From positions 100,918 through 164,917 of the forward strand of contig JAEUSU010000006.1 of assembly GCA_016788635.1 (NCBI GenBank): a DNA stretch of 64,000 nucleotides. Direction: 5' to 3'. Below, piece by piece: positions 1 to 8,977 of this stretch (position 1 is the stretch's first letter; every line of letters starts with the position of its first letter). The position numbers were made by a program, and so were the translations under genes. Below the pieces are notes generated by a model that was given only the letters and a program-made list of their open reading frames with translations, ran no database searches and was not told the DNA's origin. Source of the DNA: Flavobacteriales bacterium (GTDB lineage: Bacteria > Bacteroidota > Bacteroidia > Flavobacteriales_F > PHOS-HE28).

Positions 1-333
1 GACCCCGAGTTCACCGGCCAACGCTCCGAGACCGGCGCTGGTAACGCGAGGCCCATGCTCGGCACGGGGAATATCTGGTACACCCAGGCCGGGCTGTTAC
101 TACCGAAATGGAACAACTCGAAGGTCCGCTATCAACCCTTTGTGGCCTACACCATGCAGGATCTCGAAGCGCTTGAAGAGCCCATGGGCTCATTCGATGC
201 GGGGTTCAACATCCTGCTGGACGGCCACCATGCCAAGCTCACCTTTCAATACCGCGACCGGCCGATGGTGGTGGGAGGAAAAAGCGCGGGCACGCTGGGC
301 GAGTTCATCCTGCAGGCACAGGTCTACCTGTAG
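1..333 (+). CDS. Outer-membrane porin, C-terminal fragment (5' end outside window)
   Basis: An open frame enters from the left edge and stops at 331-333, so only the last 110 residues are seen. They alternate polar and aromatic residues as beta-barrel strands do. The end, with GEFILQAQVYL after a basic turn, resembles the last strand of phosphate-selective-porin-like (OprO/OprP type) proteins of Bacteroidota. A second porin-like gene lies at 7744. The substrate cannot be inferred from this fragment. The internal ATG at 55 is not a likely start, because the frame is open upstream and its composition is the same on both sides. Confidence 0.6.
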   Translation, partial: DPEFTGQRSETGAGNARPMLGTGNIWYTQAGLLLPKWNNSKVRYQPFVAYTMQDLEALEEPMGSFDAGFNILLDGHHAKLTFQYRDRPMVVGGKSAGTLGEFILQAQVYL

Positions 334-379
334 CGCCATTCCGCACCGCCACGCCTGGGCCGGCGGCCTGGCGCACGGA

Positions 380-1399
380 TCACATCAAGATCTCGTTCAC
401 AGGCTTGAGCAGTTCGGGCACTTCCTTCTCGCCAAGGACCTGAAGCAGGTCCACCTCAATGATGCGTGCAATGGCGGTGATGGGCACATCGTTGGCACCG
501 CCGGAGAACGGGTTCTCGTTGATCTCGCCCACGCGGTCCATCGTGTGGAACACCCAGCCGATCAAGGCCCCGAAAGGGATGGTGAGCCACACGAAGCCCC
601 GGCGGATCTCGGCGAACTCGTGCACCATGCCGAAGGGCAGCAGCACAATGAAGAGCCACACGAAGTAGTGGTTCATGGAAGCCAGTTGACGGGGATAGGG
701 GAAGTTCTTGATCCGTTCGCTTGAACCCTGGTCGCGCACCAGGTCAGCCAGGACTTTCGCAAGGTTCACATGACTGTAGTGGTCCAGCCGGCCCTGTTCC
801 TTCAGCAGGCGCAGTTCCACGGACTGCCTGGCCAGCAATTGGGTGGTGGCGTTGGCCGCCTGCATCACATCGGCCACTTCCCGGGGGTCCAGGTATTTCT
901 CGAGCTGTGCTTGAAGATCATTGGCCTGTTCGGCCACTTGAAGTGTGCGCCGCATTTCCAAGTTGATCGGCTTGTCGCGATCTTCCCATACGCGTGGTTG
1001 GCGGAGCTGGTAGCGGAGCGCGGTCACCCAGGCCAGATGCCGCATGATCAAGCGACGGCGGATGATGGGGAGCTCAGCGTCACTTGCCGGGTCCATGCCC
1101 TTGGGTGTACCGACCAGATCGTGCGTCATGAAGCCCCACGTACGGCTGTTGTTGATGATGCTGCCCCAGATGGTGCGGGCCTCCCACAGGCGGCTGTACG
1201 TGGCGTTGTTCTTGAAACCCACCAGAAAGGCCACGGCCGTGCCCAACAGCGCGATGGGCAGCCAGGGAAGCATGAGCCAGGTAAGCCCCAGGGCCTTGTA
1301 AGCGAAGGTGGGAATGGCGGCGATGAGCAGGAAGACGACGATCTCCCGCCGTGTCCATCTCAGGACCAAGGGGAATGCGAAGTGTTTTCCGGAATGCAT
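380..1399 (-). CDS. Bestrophin-like (RFP-TM / UPF0187) anion channel
   Basis: The 339-residue membrane protein matches the bacterial bestrophin family in length and in its N-terminal pattern: a hydrophobic pair of helices at about residues 20-65, then GFKNNATYSRLWEAR and a WGSIINNSRTW segment. Further helices near residues 240-285 are followed by the family-like FSGGANDVPITAIAR block. Family members form pentameric chloride or other ion channels in the inner membrane. It is transcribed away from the urease operon. A TATATTTC box lies 22 nt upstream of the ATG. The physiological ion and role here are unknown. Confidence 0.85.
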   Translation of the reverse strand: MHSGKHFAFPLVLRWTRREIVVFLLIAAIPTFAYKALGLTWLMLPWLPIALLGTAVAFLVGFKNNATYSRLWEARTIWGSIINNSRTWGFMTHDLVGTPKGMDPASDAELPIIRRRLIMRHLAWVTALRYQLRQPRVWEDRDKPINLEMRRTLQVAEQANDLQAQLEKYLDPREVADVMQAANATTQLLARQSVELRLLKEQGRLDHYSHVNLAKVLADLVRDQGSSERIKNFPYPRQLASMNHYFVWLFIVLLPFGMVHEFAEIRRGFVWLTIPFGALIGWVFHTMDRVGEINENPFSGGANDVPITAIARIIEVDLLQVLGEKEVPELLKPVNEILM

Positions 1400-1421
1400 G
1401 TGAACAGCGGAATGACGGGGT

Positions 1422-1429
1422 GAAATATA
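1422..1429 (-). promoter_or_regulatory. Putative -7 element of the bestrophin gene
   Basis: TATATTTC on the minus strand matches TAnnTTTG in 7 of 8 positions, 22 nt before the bestrophin ATG. No clear -33 element was found. Confidence 0.4.
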
Positions 1430-1645
1430 GGATCACAGGGTGGCTGCAAGGAAAGCGGTGGACCAGGTGCAGGAACGTGCTGTCAAGGACAGGGAGACCC
1501 TAGTAGTGGGACAAGGCCCTTGTACAGCGGCTCCGGCACCGGTCACATATGCCCCAGGTTATCCACACGTAAAGTGTGTGCGTCCACTTGGTTATTTAAG
1601 GTTAACATCTGGCATGGAGCTGAACGGAATATGCAGTTCGATGCC

Positions 1646-1653
1646 TAGCTTTG
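1646..1653 (+). promoter_or_regulatory. Putative -7 element of the urease operon
   Basis: TAGCTTTG is a perfect match to the Bacteroidota -7 consensus TAnnTTTG. It lies 81 nt upstream of the ureA ATG, so this operon would have a real 5' leader, unlike many genes in this window. Confidence 0.5.
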
Positions 1654-1734
1654 GCATAACGACAATCCGTTCGCCAGGGATCGAGCCTTTCTTGGCGGGC
1701 TACAAACAGAGAAGCACCAAACCCCATCGAAGCC

Positions 1735-2037
1735 ATGCACCTGACACCCCGAGAATCCGAAAAGCTCATGCTTCACCTGGCGGGTGAAGTGGCGGCCAAG
1801 CGCAAACAGCGCGGGCTGAAGTTGAACTATCCCGAATCCATCGCCTACATCTCCAGCCATTTGTTGGAGGCCGCACGCGATGGCCGAAGCGTGGCCGACC
1901 TGATGCAATGGGGGGCCACCCTTCTTACGCGCAATGATGTCATGGAGGGCGTGCCTGAGATGATCGCCGACGTGCAGATCGAGGCCACCTTTCCAGATGG
2001 CATCAAACTGGTCACGGTACACACCCCCATCCGTTGA
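1735..2037 (+). CDS. ureA: Urease gamma subunit
   Basis: The 100-residue protein has the usual length of a separate UreA. It starts with the family pattern [20 protein letters not shown] and ends with a [15 protein letters not shown] block typical of the family. It is the small structural subunit of the nickel urease that hydrolyses urea to ammonia and carbamate in the cytoplasm. It is first in the operon ureABC-EFGD. ureA, ureB and ureC are separate genes, as in Klebsiella, not fused as in Helicobacter. The ATG is preferred because the UreA family begins exactly here. Confidence 0.97.
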   Translation: MHLTPRESEKLMLHLAGEVAAKRKQRGLKLNYPESIAYISSHLLEAARDGRSVADLMQWGATLLTRNDVMEGVPEMIADVQIEATFPDGIKLVTVHTPIR

Positions 2038-2056
2038 ACCCACAAACGCAACAGCC

Positions 2057-2431
2057 ATGATACCTGGAGAGTACTTCATCAAAAAGGGCAACATTGATTG
2101 CAATGTGGGCCGCGAGACCGTGAAGATCAAGGTGGCCAACACGGGCGACCGTCCGGTGCAGATCGGATCCCACTACCACTTCTTCGAAGCGAACCGCATG
2201 ATGAGCTTCGACCGCGCAAAGGCCTTCGGCATGCGCCTGAACATCGCATCCGGCACCGCTGTGCGCTTTGAGCCGGGCGAGGAGAAGACCGTGGAGCTGG
2301 TGGCCTATGCAGGCCTGCGCCGCGCCTTCGGCAACAACAACCTGGTGAACGGGGATACCACACGCGAGTACAACAAACAACAGAGCCTGGCCATGCTTCC
2401 TGGCAGGAACTTCAAAAACACCAAGCCATGA
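2057..2431 (+). CDS. ureB: Urease beta subunit
   Basis: The 124-residue product begins [11 protein letters not shown] and contains the family-typical [22 protein letters not shown] and [19 protein letters not shown] blocks. The frame stays open upstream to 1997, but that would overlap ureA and add 20 unrelated residues, so the ATG at 2057 is chosen. It packs with UreA and UreC into the trimeric urease unit. Its TGA overlaps the ureC ATG (ATGA at 2428-2431), implying coupled translation. Confidence 0.96.
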   Translation: MIPGEYFIKKGNIDCNVGRETVKIKVANTGDRPVQIGSHYHFFEANRMMSFDRAKAFGMRLNIASGTAVRFEPGEEKTVELVAYAGLRRAFGNNNLVNGDTTREYNKQQSLAMLPGRNFKNTKP

Positions 2432-4149
2432 GCATGAAGATCGACAGAGAGAAGTACGCCGGCATGTACGGCCCCACCACGGGCGACAAAGTGCGGCTGG
2501 GCGATACGGACATCATCGTGGAGATCGAGAAGGACTTCACGGTATATGGCGACGAGGTCAAGTTCGGCGGTGGCAAGACCATCCGCGATGGCATGGCCCA
2601 ATCCAGCGTGGCCACGCGCGACCAGGGTGTGCTCGACATGGTGATCACCAACGTGATGGTGATCGACCACTGGGGCATTGTGAAGGGCGATGTGGGCATC
2701 AAGGATGGCCGCATCGTGGGTGTGGGCAAGGCCGGGAACCACGACACCATGGCCGGGGTGGACCGCAACATGGTCATCGGCGCATCCACCGAGGTGCACG
2801 GTGGCCAGGGACTCATCCTCACCGCCGGTGCGATCGACACGCACATCCACTTCATCAGCCCGCAGCAGGTGGAGCATGCCCTGTACAGCGGCACCACCAC
2901 CATGATCGGCGGAGGTACCGGACCGGCGGATGGCACCAATGCGACCACCGTTACCCCGGGCAAATGGAACATCAAGCGGATGCTCCAGGCCCTCGAAGGC
3001 CTGCCGATGAACTTCGGTCTTTTCGGCAAGGGCAACTGTGCCACGGACGCACCGCTGGAGGAGCAGATCGAGGCGGGTGCCCTGGGCCTGAAGCTTCACG
3101 AGGATTGGGGTACTTCACCAGCGGCCATCGATACGGCGCTGCGTGTGGCGGACAAGTACGACATCCAGATCGCCATCCACACGGATACCCTCAATGAGGC
3201 GGGTTTCCTGGAGGACACGATGAATGCGATCAATGGACGGGTCATCCACACCTTCCACACCGAAGGTGCGGGCGGCGGTCACGCACCGGATATCATCAAG
3301 ATCTCGATGTATCCCAACGTGCTCCCCGCTTCCACCAACCCCACCAAGCCCTTCACGGTGAATACGGTGGATGAGCACCTGGACATGCTCATGGTGTGCC
3401 ACCACCTGAAGAAGACCATTCCGGAGGACGTGGCCTTTGCCGACTCACGCATCCGCAAGGAGACCATTGCTGCGGAGGACATCCTGCATGACATGGGGGT
3501 GTTCAGCATGATGAGCTCGGACTCACAGGCCATGGGCCGCATCAGCGAGGTCATCATCCGCACCTGGCAGACCGCGGACAAGATGAAGAAGCAGCGTGGC
3601 GCATTGCCCGAGGACAAGGGCAAGGACAACGACAACTTCCGCGCGAAGCGTTACGTGGCCAAGTACACCATCAACCCGGCCATCGCACAGGGCATCTCCC
3701 AGTATGTGGGATCCGTGGAGGGCGGCAAGATCGCCGACCTGGTGCTCTGGAAGCCCTCCTTCTTCGGCGTGAAGCCTGAAATGATCATCAAAGGCGGCAT
3801 GATCATCGCCGCTCGCATGGGCGATCCGAGCGCATCCATCCCCACACCGCAGCCGGTCATCTACCGGAACATGTTCGGTGCCTTCGGCAAGGCCATGAAC
3901 AAGACCTGCATGACCTTCGTTTCCCAGGCGGGCTACAACAATGGCATTGCCGAGGAGTACGGATTGGAGCGGCTGGTGCTGCCTGTGGAAGGCTGTCGCA
4001 ACATCTCCAAAAAGGACATGGTGCACAATGACAAGACCCCGGACATCACGGTGAACCCCGAGAACTACGAGGTGAGGGTGGATGGGGAATTGATCACCTG
4101 TGAACCCGTGAGCGTGGTGCCCCTGGGCCAGCGCTACTTCATGTTCTGA
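2428..4149 (+). CDS. ureC: Urease alpha (catalytic) subunit
   Basis: The full-length 573-residue UreC has every active-site residue. The two-nickel ligands are His139 and His141 (in THIHF), carbamylated Lys222 (in GLKLHEDWG), His251, His277 and Asp365 (in SSDSQAMGR). The mobile-flap Cys324-His325 is in VCHHLKKT. These sit at a constant offset of +5 from the Klebsiella numbering, so the core is not truncated. The enzyme is predicted to be active once the nickel centre is assembled by UreE, UreF, UreG and UreD encoded just downstream. Confidence 0.98.
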   Translation: MSMKIDREKYAGMYGPTTGDKVRLGDTDIIVEIEKDFTVYGDEVKFGGGKTIRDGMAQSSVATRDQGVLDMVITNVMVIDHWGIVKGDVGIKDGRIVGVGKAGNHDTMAGVDRNMVIGASTEVHGGQGLILTAGAIDTHIHFISPQQVEHALYSGTTTMIGGGTGPADGTNATTVTPGKWNIKRMLQALEGLPMNFGLFGKGNCATDAPLEEQIEAGALGLKLHEDWGTSPAAIDTALRVADKYDIQIAIHTDTLNEAGFLEDTMNAINGRVIHTFHTEGAGGGHAPDIIKISMYPNVLPASTNPTKPFTVNTVDEHLDMLMVCHHLKKTIPEDVAFADSRIRKETIAAEDILHDMGVFSMMSSDSQAMGRISEVIIRTWQTADKMKKQRGALPEDKGKDNDNFRAKRYVAKYTINPAIAQGISQYVGSVEGGKIADLVLWKPSFFGVKPEMIIKGGMIIAARMGDPSASIPTPQPVIYRNMFGAFGKAMNKTCMTFVSQAGYNNGIAEEYGLERLVLPVEGCRNISKKDMVHNDKTPDITVNPENYEVRVDGELITCEPVSVVPLGQRYFMF

Positions 4150-4168
4150 TAACCCTTGTGCTACTGCG

Positions 4169-4199
4169 GCCTGCCGTCACCTTATTGGTGGCGGCAGGC
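4169..4199 (+). terminator. Strong hairpin between ureC and ureE
   Basis: GCCTGCCGTCACC (4169-4181) pairs with GGTGGCGGCAGGC (4187-4199) over 13 bp, with one T-G pair and a 5-nt TTATT loop. No T-run follows, so it may be a partial terminator or an mRNA-stabilising or processing structure rather than a full stop. It lies exactly between the structural and accessory urease genes. Confidence 0.5.
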
Positions 4200-4234
4200 G
4201 CGGTGGTCCCTTGTCCCGTACAGAACAGCGCGCA

Positions 4235-4747
4235 ATGATCATCGAGCACATCGTAGGCAACCTGCGTGACATGGATGCCGGCGGGCGACGGCTGGACCCG
4301 GTCCGCATCCAGTGGTTCGAGGCCGGCAAGCGCATCCAGCGGCGCAAGTCGGACGGCGGGCTTGATCTGGCCATCCGCTTCTTCAAGGAAGGTCAGCGCC
4401 TTCAGCAGGATGACATTTTATTCATGGACGAGGAACGCCTGGTGGTGGTGGAGATCGAGCCCTGCGAAGCCATCCAGGTAACCCCGGGCAGCCTGTACGA
4501 AATGGGCAGCGCCTGCTACGAGATCGGCAACAAGCACCTGCCCTTGTTCATCCAGGACGATGTGATCCTGCTTCCCTTCGAGGCACCCATCTTCCGCTGG
4601 CTCAGCGCCAAGGGATTCCGCACGGAGAAGGTGGAAGCCAAACTGCTGAACCTGCTGAACACCACAGTGCAGCCACACGGACATGCCCTTGAGGGTGAAG
4701 AGGGCGGTTCCTTGTTCTCCAAGATCATGGCCCTGGCCGGGAAATAG
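4235..4747 (+). CDS. ureE: Urease accessory nickel metallochaperone UreE
   Basis: The 170-residue protein beginning MIIEHIVGNL has the two-domain UreE layout: an N-terminal peptide-binding-like domain (about 1-75) and a C-terminal metal-binding domain containing YEIGNKHLPLFI. A short C-terminal QPHGHALEGEEG segment supplies extra His. UreE hands nickel to UreG for insertion into UreC. A TTG codon at 4211 would extend the frame by 8 residues, but the ATG fits the family start better. The stop TAG is immediately followed by the ureF ATG. Confidence 0.9.
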   Translation: MIIEHIVGNLRDMDAGGRRLDPVRIQWFEAGKRIQRRKSDGGLDLAIRFFKEGQRLQQDDILFMDEERLVVVEIEPCEAIQVTPGSLYEMGSACYEIGNKHLPLFIQDDVILLPFEAPIFRWLSAKGFRTEKVEAKLLNLLNTTVQPHGHALEGEEGGSLFSKIMALAGK

Positions 4748-5458
4748 ATGGGCAAGCGCGCACAACCCACCATGCAGAACTACCTGCCCCAGTTGCTGCA
4801 TTTGTCGGACCCGACCCTGCCGATCGGCGGCTTCTCGCACAGCAGCGGCTTGGAGACGTACGTGCAGCTCCGGCTCGTGAAGGATGAGGCGAGCACCGAG
4901 GAGTTCGTCCGCAACATGATCACGAACAACCTGCGATACAACGATGCCGCCGTGGTGCGTTTCGCCTACGAGGCGTGTATGCGCGGCGATGGAGACGAGC
5001 TGGTCGCGCTGGACCAGGAGTGTGCGGCCCTGAAGGCGCCGATGGAACTGAAGCAAGCCAGCCGCAAGCTGGGCATAAGGCTGCTGCGCATCTTTGAGCG
5101 ACAGGTGGACCCCGACCTGATCCGGGACTACAAAAAGGCCATTGAACAGGGGTACGCGGACGGACAATATGCCGTGGTCTTCGGCCTGTACGCCTACCTC
5201 TTCAAGATCCCGGTCCAGGCGGCGGTCTATTCCTTCCTGCACACCTCCACGGTGGGCATGATCACGAACGCCGTGAAACTGGTGCCGTTGGGGCAGCTTT
5301 CCGGGCAGGATATCCTGTTCCGGATGTATGCCGTGATGAACGAGACCACGGACCAGGTGCTGGCGTTGGACCGCTCCCTGCTTGGCGTATGCAACATAGG
5401 ATTCGACATTCGCTGCATGCAGCATGAGCGATTGTATTCGCGGCTCTATATGTCTTGA
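4748..5458 (+). CDS. ureF: Urease accessory protein UreF
   Basis: The 236-residue mainly helical protein has the family signature LLHLSDPTLPIGGFSHSSGLE near residues 16-36 and conserved C-terminal segments (TNAVKLVPLGQLSGQDIL). UreF acts with UreD and UreG as the complex that opens and activates apo-urease; it is regarded as the GTPase-gating partner of UreG. The start directly abuts the ureE stop. A second in-frame ATG at 4772 would give a protein starting MQNYLPQLLHLSD, which also fits the family, so the start is uncertain by 8 codons. Confidence 0.94.
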   Translation: MGKRAQPTMQNYLPQLLHLSDPTLPIGGFSHSSGLETYVQLRLVKDEASTEEFVRNMITNNLRYNDAAVVRFAYEACMRGDGDELVALDQECAALKAPMELKQASRKLGIRLLRIFERQVDPDLIRDYKKAIEQGYADGQYAVVFGLYAYLFKIPVQAAVYSFLHTSTVGMITNAVKLVPLGQLSGQDILFRMYAVMNETTDQVLALDRSLLGVCNIGFDIRCMQHERLYSRLYMS

Positions 5459-5491
5459 TCGGAACGAGCATTACACGAACGAACACAGAAC

Positions 5492-6133
5492 ATGAAGGAC
5501 AGGAAATATGTGAAGATCGGAGTGGCAGGCCCTGTGGGCTCTGGCAAGACCGCCCTCCTGGAGCGGTTGTCACGCCTGATGATGAACGACTACAGCATCG
5601 GCGTGATCACGAACGACATCTACACCAAGGAGGACGCCGAGTTCCTGACAAGGAATAGCGCGCTGCCCAAGGAGCGGATCATTGGCGTGGAGACCGGCGG
5701 CTGCCCGCACACGGCCATTCGGGAAGACGCGAGCATGAACCTGGAGGCCGTGGAGGAAATGGCGGGAAGGCATCCGGACGCGGAGATCATCTTCATTGAA
5801 AGCGGCGGCGACAACCTGTCGGCCACCTTCAGCCCGGACCTGGCGGATGTCACCATTTTCGTGATCGATGTGGCCGAGGGCGACAAGATCCCACGCAAGG
5901 GTGGCCCGGGCATCACCCGGTCCGACCTGCTGGTGATCAACAAGATCGACCTGGCGCCCTATGTGAATGCCGATCTGGGGGTGATGGAACGCGATGCGCG
6001 GAAAATGCGGAACGGAGCGCCCTTCGTGTTCACCAACCTGATGAAGCTGCACGGCGTGGATGGCGTGATCGGTTGGATCAGGAAATATGCCCTGTTGGAG
6101 GAAGTGGAGGAGCCCGCCGCACTTGTACGCTGA
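5492..6133 (+). CDS. ureG: Urease accessory GTPase UreG
   Basis: The 213-residue SIMIBI-class GTPase carries a Walker A loop GPVGSGKT (residues 13-20), the metal-site motif [11 protein letters not shown] with its Cys-Pro-His triad, ESGGDNLS for the Walker B/switch region, and NKIDLAPYV for guanine recognition. All key residues are present. It supplies GTP-hydrolysis energy and nickel for assembling the UreC centre. A 33-nt gap after ureF contains no separate signal. Confidence 0.97.
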   Translation: MKDRKYVKIGVAGPVGSGKTALLERLSRLMMNDYSIGVITNDIYTKEDAEFLTRNSALPKERIIGVETGGCPHTAIREDASMNLEAVEEMAGRHPDAEIIFIESGGDNLSATFSPDLADVTIFVIDVAEGDKIPRKGGPGITRSDLLVINKIDLAPYVNADLGVMERDARKMRNGAPFVFTNLMKLHGVDGVIGWIRKYALLEEVEEPAALVR

Positions 6134-6153
6134 GCGCGTCAATGGAATGATCC

Positions 6154-7014
6154 GTGAATGTGAGGTCCGACCGGAGTGATGTGAAGAACAAGCTGGACAT
6201 ACACGTGGGGTTCAAGGAGGGCAGGTCCTACCTGAAGGACACCTTTTTCACCCCGCCGTTCAGGGTGGCTGATCTGAGCATCGATCGCAGTGATCCGGTG
6301 TGCTACCTCATGATCCAAAGCTCCTCACCGGGTATTCTCGACAACGACCACAACGACATCACAGTGCGGGCATCGAGCGGCAGCCACCTGCAGATGAGCT
6401 CACAGTCCTACCAGCGGCTGTTCAACATGCGCACGGGTGCCCAACAGGACATGCGCATCGACCTGGAGAAAGGCACCCGCATGAGCTTTATCCAGCACCC
6501 GATCGTGCCGCATGAGAACTCCAGCTTCAGCGCGCGCAACGCGATACACATGGCGGATGATGCCGTGTTCACTTATGGCGAGATCGTAACCTGCGGCCGG
6601 AAGCTGTCCGGCGAGCGGTTCCGCTTCACCAGGTTCCAGAACCTCACCACGGTCTTCCACAACGGCCGCCTCATCCTGAAGGATAACATCCTGCTCGAAC
6701 CCCGCACGTTGGACATCCATTCCATCGGCATGCTGGAGGGGTATACCCACCAGGGCACACTGATCCACGTCCACACAGGCGCGGCTCCGATCGATGACTT
6801 GGTGGCGTCAGCCCGCTCGGTGATGGAGGCCGAAGAGGATATCACCTTCGGACTTTCGCAGCCCGCACCGGAGATCATGGTGCTGCGCGTGCTGGGGAAC
6901 GGTGGTGAGCAACTATTGGAAGCGTTCCGGGCCATTGACCGAGCGGTGTGGACGGAGCAAGGAGCGACACAGGAAAGAGAGGTCCCCGTTGAACCCATCA
7001 TCCAGGAAGCATGA
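6154..7014 (+). CDS. ureD: Urease accessory protein UreD (UreH)
   Basis: The 286-residue UreD has the family beta-rich layout, including SSPGILDNDHNDI near residue 53 and QPIVPHENSSF-like and GEIVTCGRKLSGERF segments. It is the scaffold that binds urease and forms the UreD-UreF-UreG complex. The start is a GTG: the nearby ATG at 6142 in the same frame meets a stop at once, and no other suitable ATG exists before residue 49. The last codons overlap the next gene by ATGA. Here ureD closes the accessory set, rather than opening it as in Klebsiella. Confidence 0.93.
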   Translation: MNVRSDRSDVKNKLDIHVGFKEGRSYLKDTFFTPPFRVADLSIDRSDPVCYLMIQSSSPGILDNDHNDITVRASSGSHLQMSSQSYQRLFNMRTGAQQDMRIDLEKGTRMSFIQHPIVPHENSSFSARNAIHMADDAVFTYGEIVTCGRKLSGERFRFTRFQNLTTVFHNGRLILKDNILLEPRTLDIHSIGMLEGYTHQGTLIHVHTGAAPIDDLVASARSVMEAEEDITFGLSQPAPEIMVLRVLGNGGEQLLEAFRAIDRAVWTEQGATQEREVPVEPIIQEA

Positions 7015-7712
7015 GCGGCGAGCTGTTGACCCTGCTGCTTACCACGGTGCTCATCAGCTTCGTGCACACGGCCTCGGGCCCCGATCACTACCTGCCCTTC
7101 ATCGTATTCTCCAAAACTCGGAAGTGGAGCCTGGCCACCACCATGTTCTGGACCACGGCCTGTGGTATCGGGCACGTGCTAAGCTCGGTGCTCATCGGCC
7201 TGGCTGGTGTGTTGCTCGGCTGGCAGCTCTCGAAACTGGAGTTCGTACAGGGCATCCGGGGGGATCTGGCGTCGTGGAGCCTGTTGATCCTCGGTGTCAT
7301 CTACCTGGTCTGGGGATTGGTGCGCGCCTACCAGAACAAGCCGCACAAGCATTTCGATGTGTATGATGGCGATGACATCTACGTGTACACGCACCGCCAT
7401 GGGGAGGCCGTTCGTCCGGGCAGCCGCATCAAGGTCACGCCCTTCATCCTGCTGGCCATCTTCGTCATGGGCCCCAGCGAGCCCATCGTGCCCCTGTTGT
7501 TCTACTCCGGGGTCACACGCTCGGTCTTCGAGATCACGATGCTCATCAGTGTGTTCACGGTGACCACGGTGGCCACCATGCTGGCCATCGTGCTGCTCGG
7601 CTACTTCGGTCAGTCCTTCGTACGCACGGACAAGCTGGAACGATTCTCACACGCCATTGGCGGTGCCGTGGTCACCCTCAGCGGCGTGGGAATGGTCTTC
7701 TGGGATTGGTGA
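7011..7712 (+). CDS. UreH/NiCoT-like nickel permease
   Basis: The 233-residue inner-membrane protein has about six hydrophobic segments. Near the N-terminus it has HTASGPDH (residues 19-26), which resembles the metal-recognition H-x-x-x-x-D-H motif of NiCoT, RcnA and UreH-type nickel transporters. A polar His-containing loop (KPHKHFDVYDG, then YTHRHGE) separates the two halves. It is translationally coupled to ureD by an ATGA overlap, which supports a role in nickel supply for urease. Direction and metal specificity are inferred from context, not shown by sequence. Confidence 0.8.
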   Translation: MSGELLTLLLTTVLISFVHTASGPDHYLPFIVFSKTRKWSLATTMFWTTACGIGHVLSSVLIGLAGVLLGWQLSKLEFVQGIRGDLASWSLLILGVIYLVWGLVRAYQNKPHKHFDVYDGDDIYVYTHRHGEAVRPGSRIKVTPFILLAIFVMGPSEPIVPLLFYSGVTRSVFEITMLISVFTVTTVATMLAIVLLGYFGQSFVRTDKLERFSHAIGGAVVTLSGVGMVFWDW

Positions 7713-7743
7713 AACGAACGAGAACCTCAAACCTATGATCGCG

Positions 7744-8937
7744 ATGAAACGCTACCTACTCCTGTTGCTTCACGTGCTGGGTGCATCGCTGCTGTGCGCG
7801 CAGGATTACGCCCAGTTCGATTCGCTCACGCTGAAGAGCCAGCCGATCATCAATGTGGACAAGGGAAAATTCCTGAAGGATGTGAACATGATCGCCAACA
7901 CGCGATACCAGTACCAGAGTGACTTCCTGAACGGAGAGGCGGTCGATTCCCGTTTCCTCATGGCCGACCTGCGCATGGAGATCATGGGCAAGGTCGGTGA
8001 ACGGATCTACTACCGGATCCGGGACATGTATACCAGCCGGGACGTGCAGCCCCGGACCCGTGACCAGGGCCGGAGCTCGCTGGATATCGCTCAGGTCGAG
8101 TACCGGGTGAACAACCGTCTTTCGGTCACCGGAGGTCGCATGATGCCCGAATGGGGCGCTTATGAGTTCGAGATCAACCCGATCTTCTTCTATGGCTTCA
8201 ACCATCTGGTGAATTTCGGTGACCACTTCCAGAACGGGGTGGTCGTGAAATGGAAACCTGCGGAGAAGCACCTGCTGTCGTTCCAGGCCGTGAACTCGCG
8301 TGGTGCGACCTTCGATGAGGTGTATGGGGATGTGCCCGGCGTTACCGCGTCCAAAGCCGCTTTGGGCGGGACCATCAACTGGCGTGGCCAACTGCTCGGC
8401 GGCAAGTTCAACACCGTGTACAGCATCAGTTTGTACAACGAGGCGCAGGACCGCAACGTGACCATGTTGCAGCTTGGGAATCAGCTCAAGCTTGGCCGGC
8501 TCACGCTCTACTATGACTTCAAGCTTTCCGATGATGAGATCGACCGATTGGGGCAGGTGAGCAGCCTGGTGGCTTCGGAATATGCCTTCAGGGCGCAGAA
8601 CGTGCGCTATGTGGAGCACTGGGTCAAGTCGGAATTCTTCTTCAAGGAGAAGTGGAGCATCACCCTGCTGGGCATGGTCTCACAGGACAATTGGTTCGAT
8701 ACACCTTCCGACCTGCCAGCCGTGAATGTGGCAAGGACGGACAGGCTGCGCGATTCGTATTGCTTCCAGGCCGCATTGGAACACCACATCTACAAACCAC
8801 AGAACCTGAAACTCTTCGTTGCATTTGTGGGACGCTATTACAACCACACCGACTATGCGAAGAGCCAGTTCGGGCTATCCGACTACGACACCGGACAGAT
8901 CATGATCGGCCTGGTCAGCCCGCTGGTCTTCTTCTAG
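7744..8937 (+). CDS. Outer-membrane porin (OprO/OprP-like) of the urease locus
   Basis: The 397-residue product has a signal peptide MKRYLLLLLHVLGASLLCAQ followed by a beta-barrel-like protein: alternating strands, many aromatics, and a terminal PLVFF. Segments such as RLSVTGGRMMPEWGAYEF and NHLVNFGDHFQNGVVVKW are typical of phosphate-selective-porin-like barrels. It lies between the nickel permease and the urea transporter, so urea or nickel diffusion across the outer membrane is a reasonable but unproven role. An ATG at 7735 would add only MIA and is an alternative start. Confidence 0.75.
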   Translation: MKRYLLLLLHVLGASLLCAQDYAQFDSLTLKSQPIINVDKGKFLKDVNMIANTRYQYQSDFLNGEAVDSRFLMADLRMEIMGKVGERIYYRIRDMYTSRDVQPRTRDQGRSSLDIAQVEYRVNNRLSVTGGRMMPEWGAYEFEINPIFFYGFNHLVNFGDHFQNGVVVKWKPAEKHLLSFQAVNSRGATFDEVYGDVPGVTASKAALGGTINWRGQLLGGKFNTVYSISLYNEAQDRNVTMLQLGNQLKLGRLTLYYDFKLSDDEIDRLGQVSSLVASEYAFRAQNVRYVEHWVKSEFFFKEKWSITLLGMVSQDNWFDTPSDLPAVNVARTDRLRDSYCFQAALEHHIYKPQNLKLFVAFVGRYYNHTDYAKSQFGLSDYDTGQIMIGLVSPLVFF

Positions 8938-8977
8938 GCCGTTCGTTCACCACACCAACCCTCTAAACGCCAACCCA

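Larger units (their letters stand above)
1400..1734. other. Divergent intergenic region, bestrophin / urease operon
   Basis: This stretch separates two divergent transcription units and has no convincing gene. It is more AT-rich than its flanks around 1590-1670. It contains a short inverted repeat CACAC-GTAAA-GTGTG at 1564-1578 and a consensus TAGCTTTG box at 1646-1653 facing ureA. The inverted repeat could be an operator for nitrogen or nickel control, but nothing in the sequence proves that. Confidence 0.5.
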
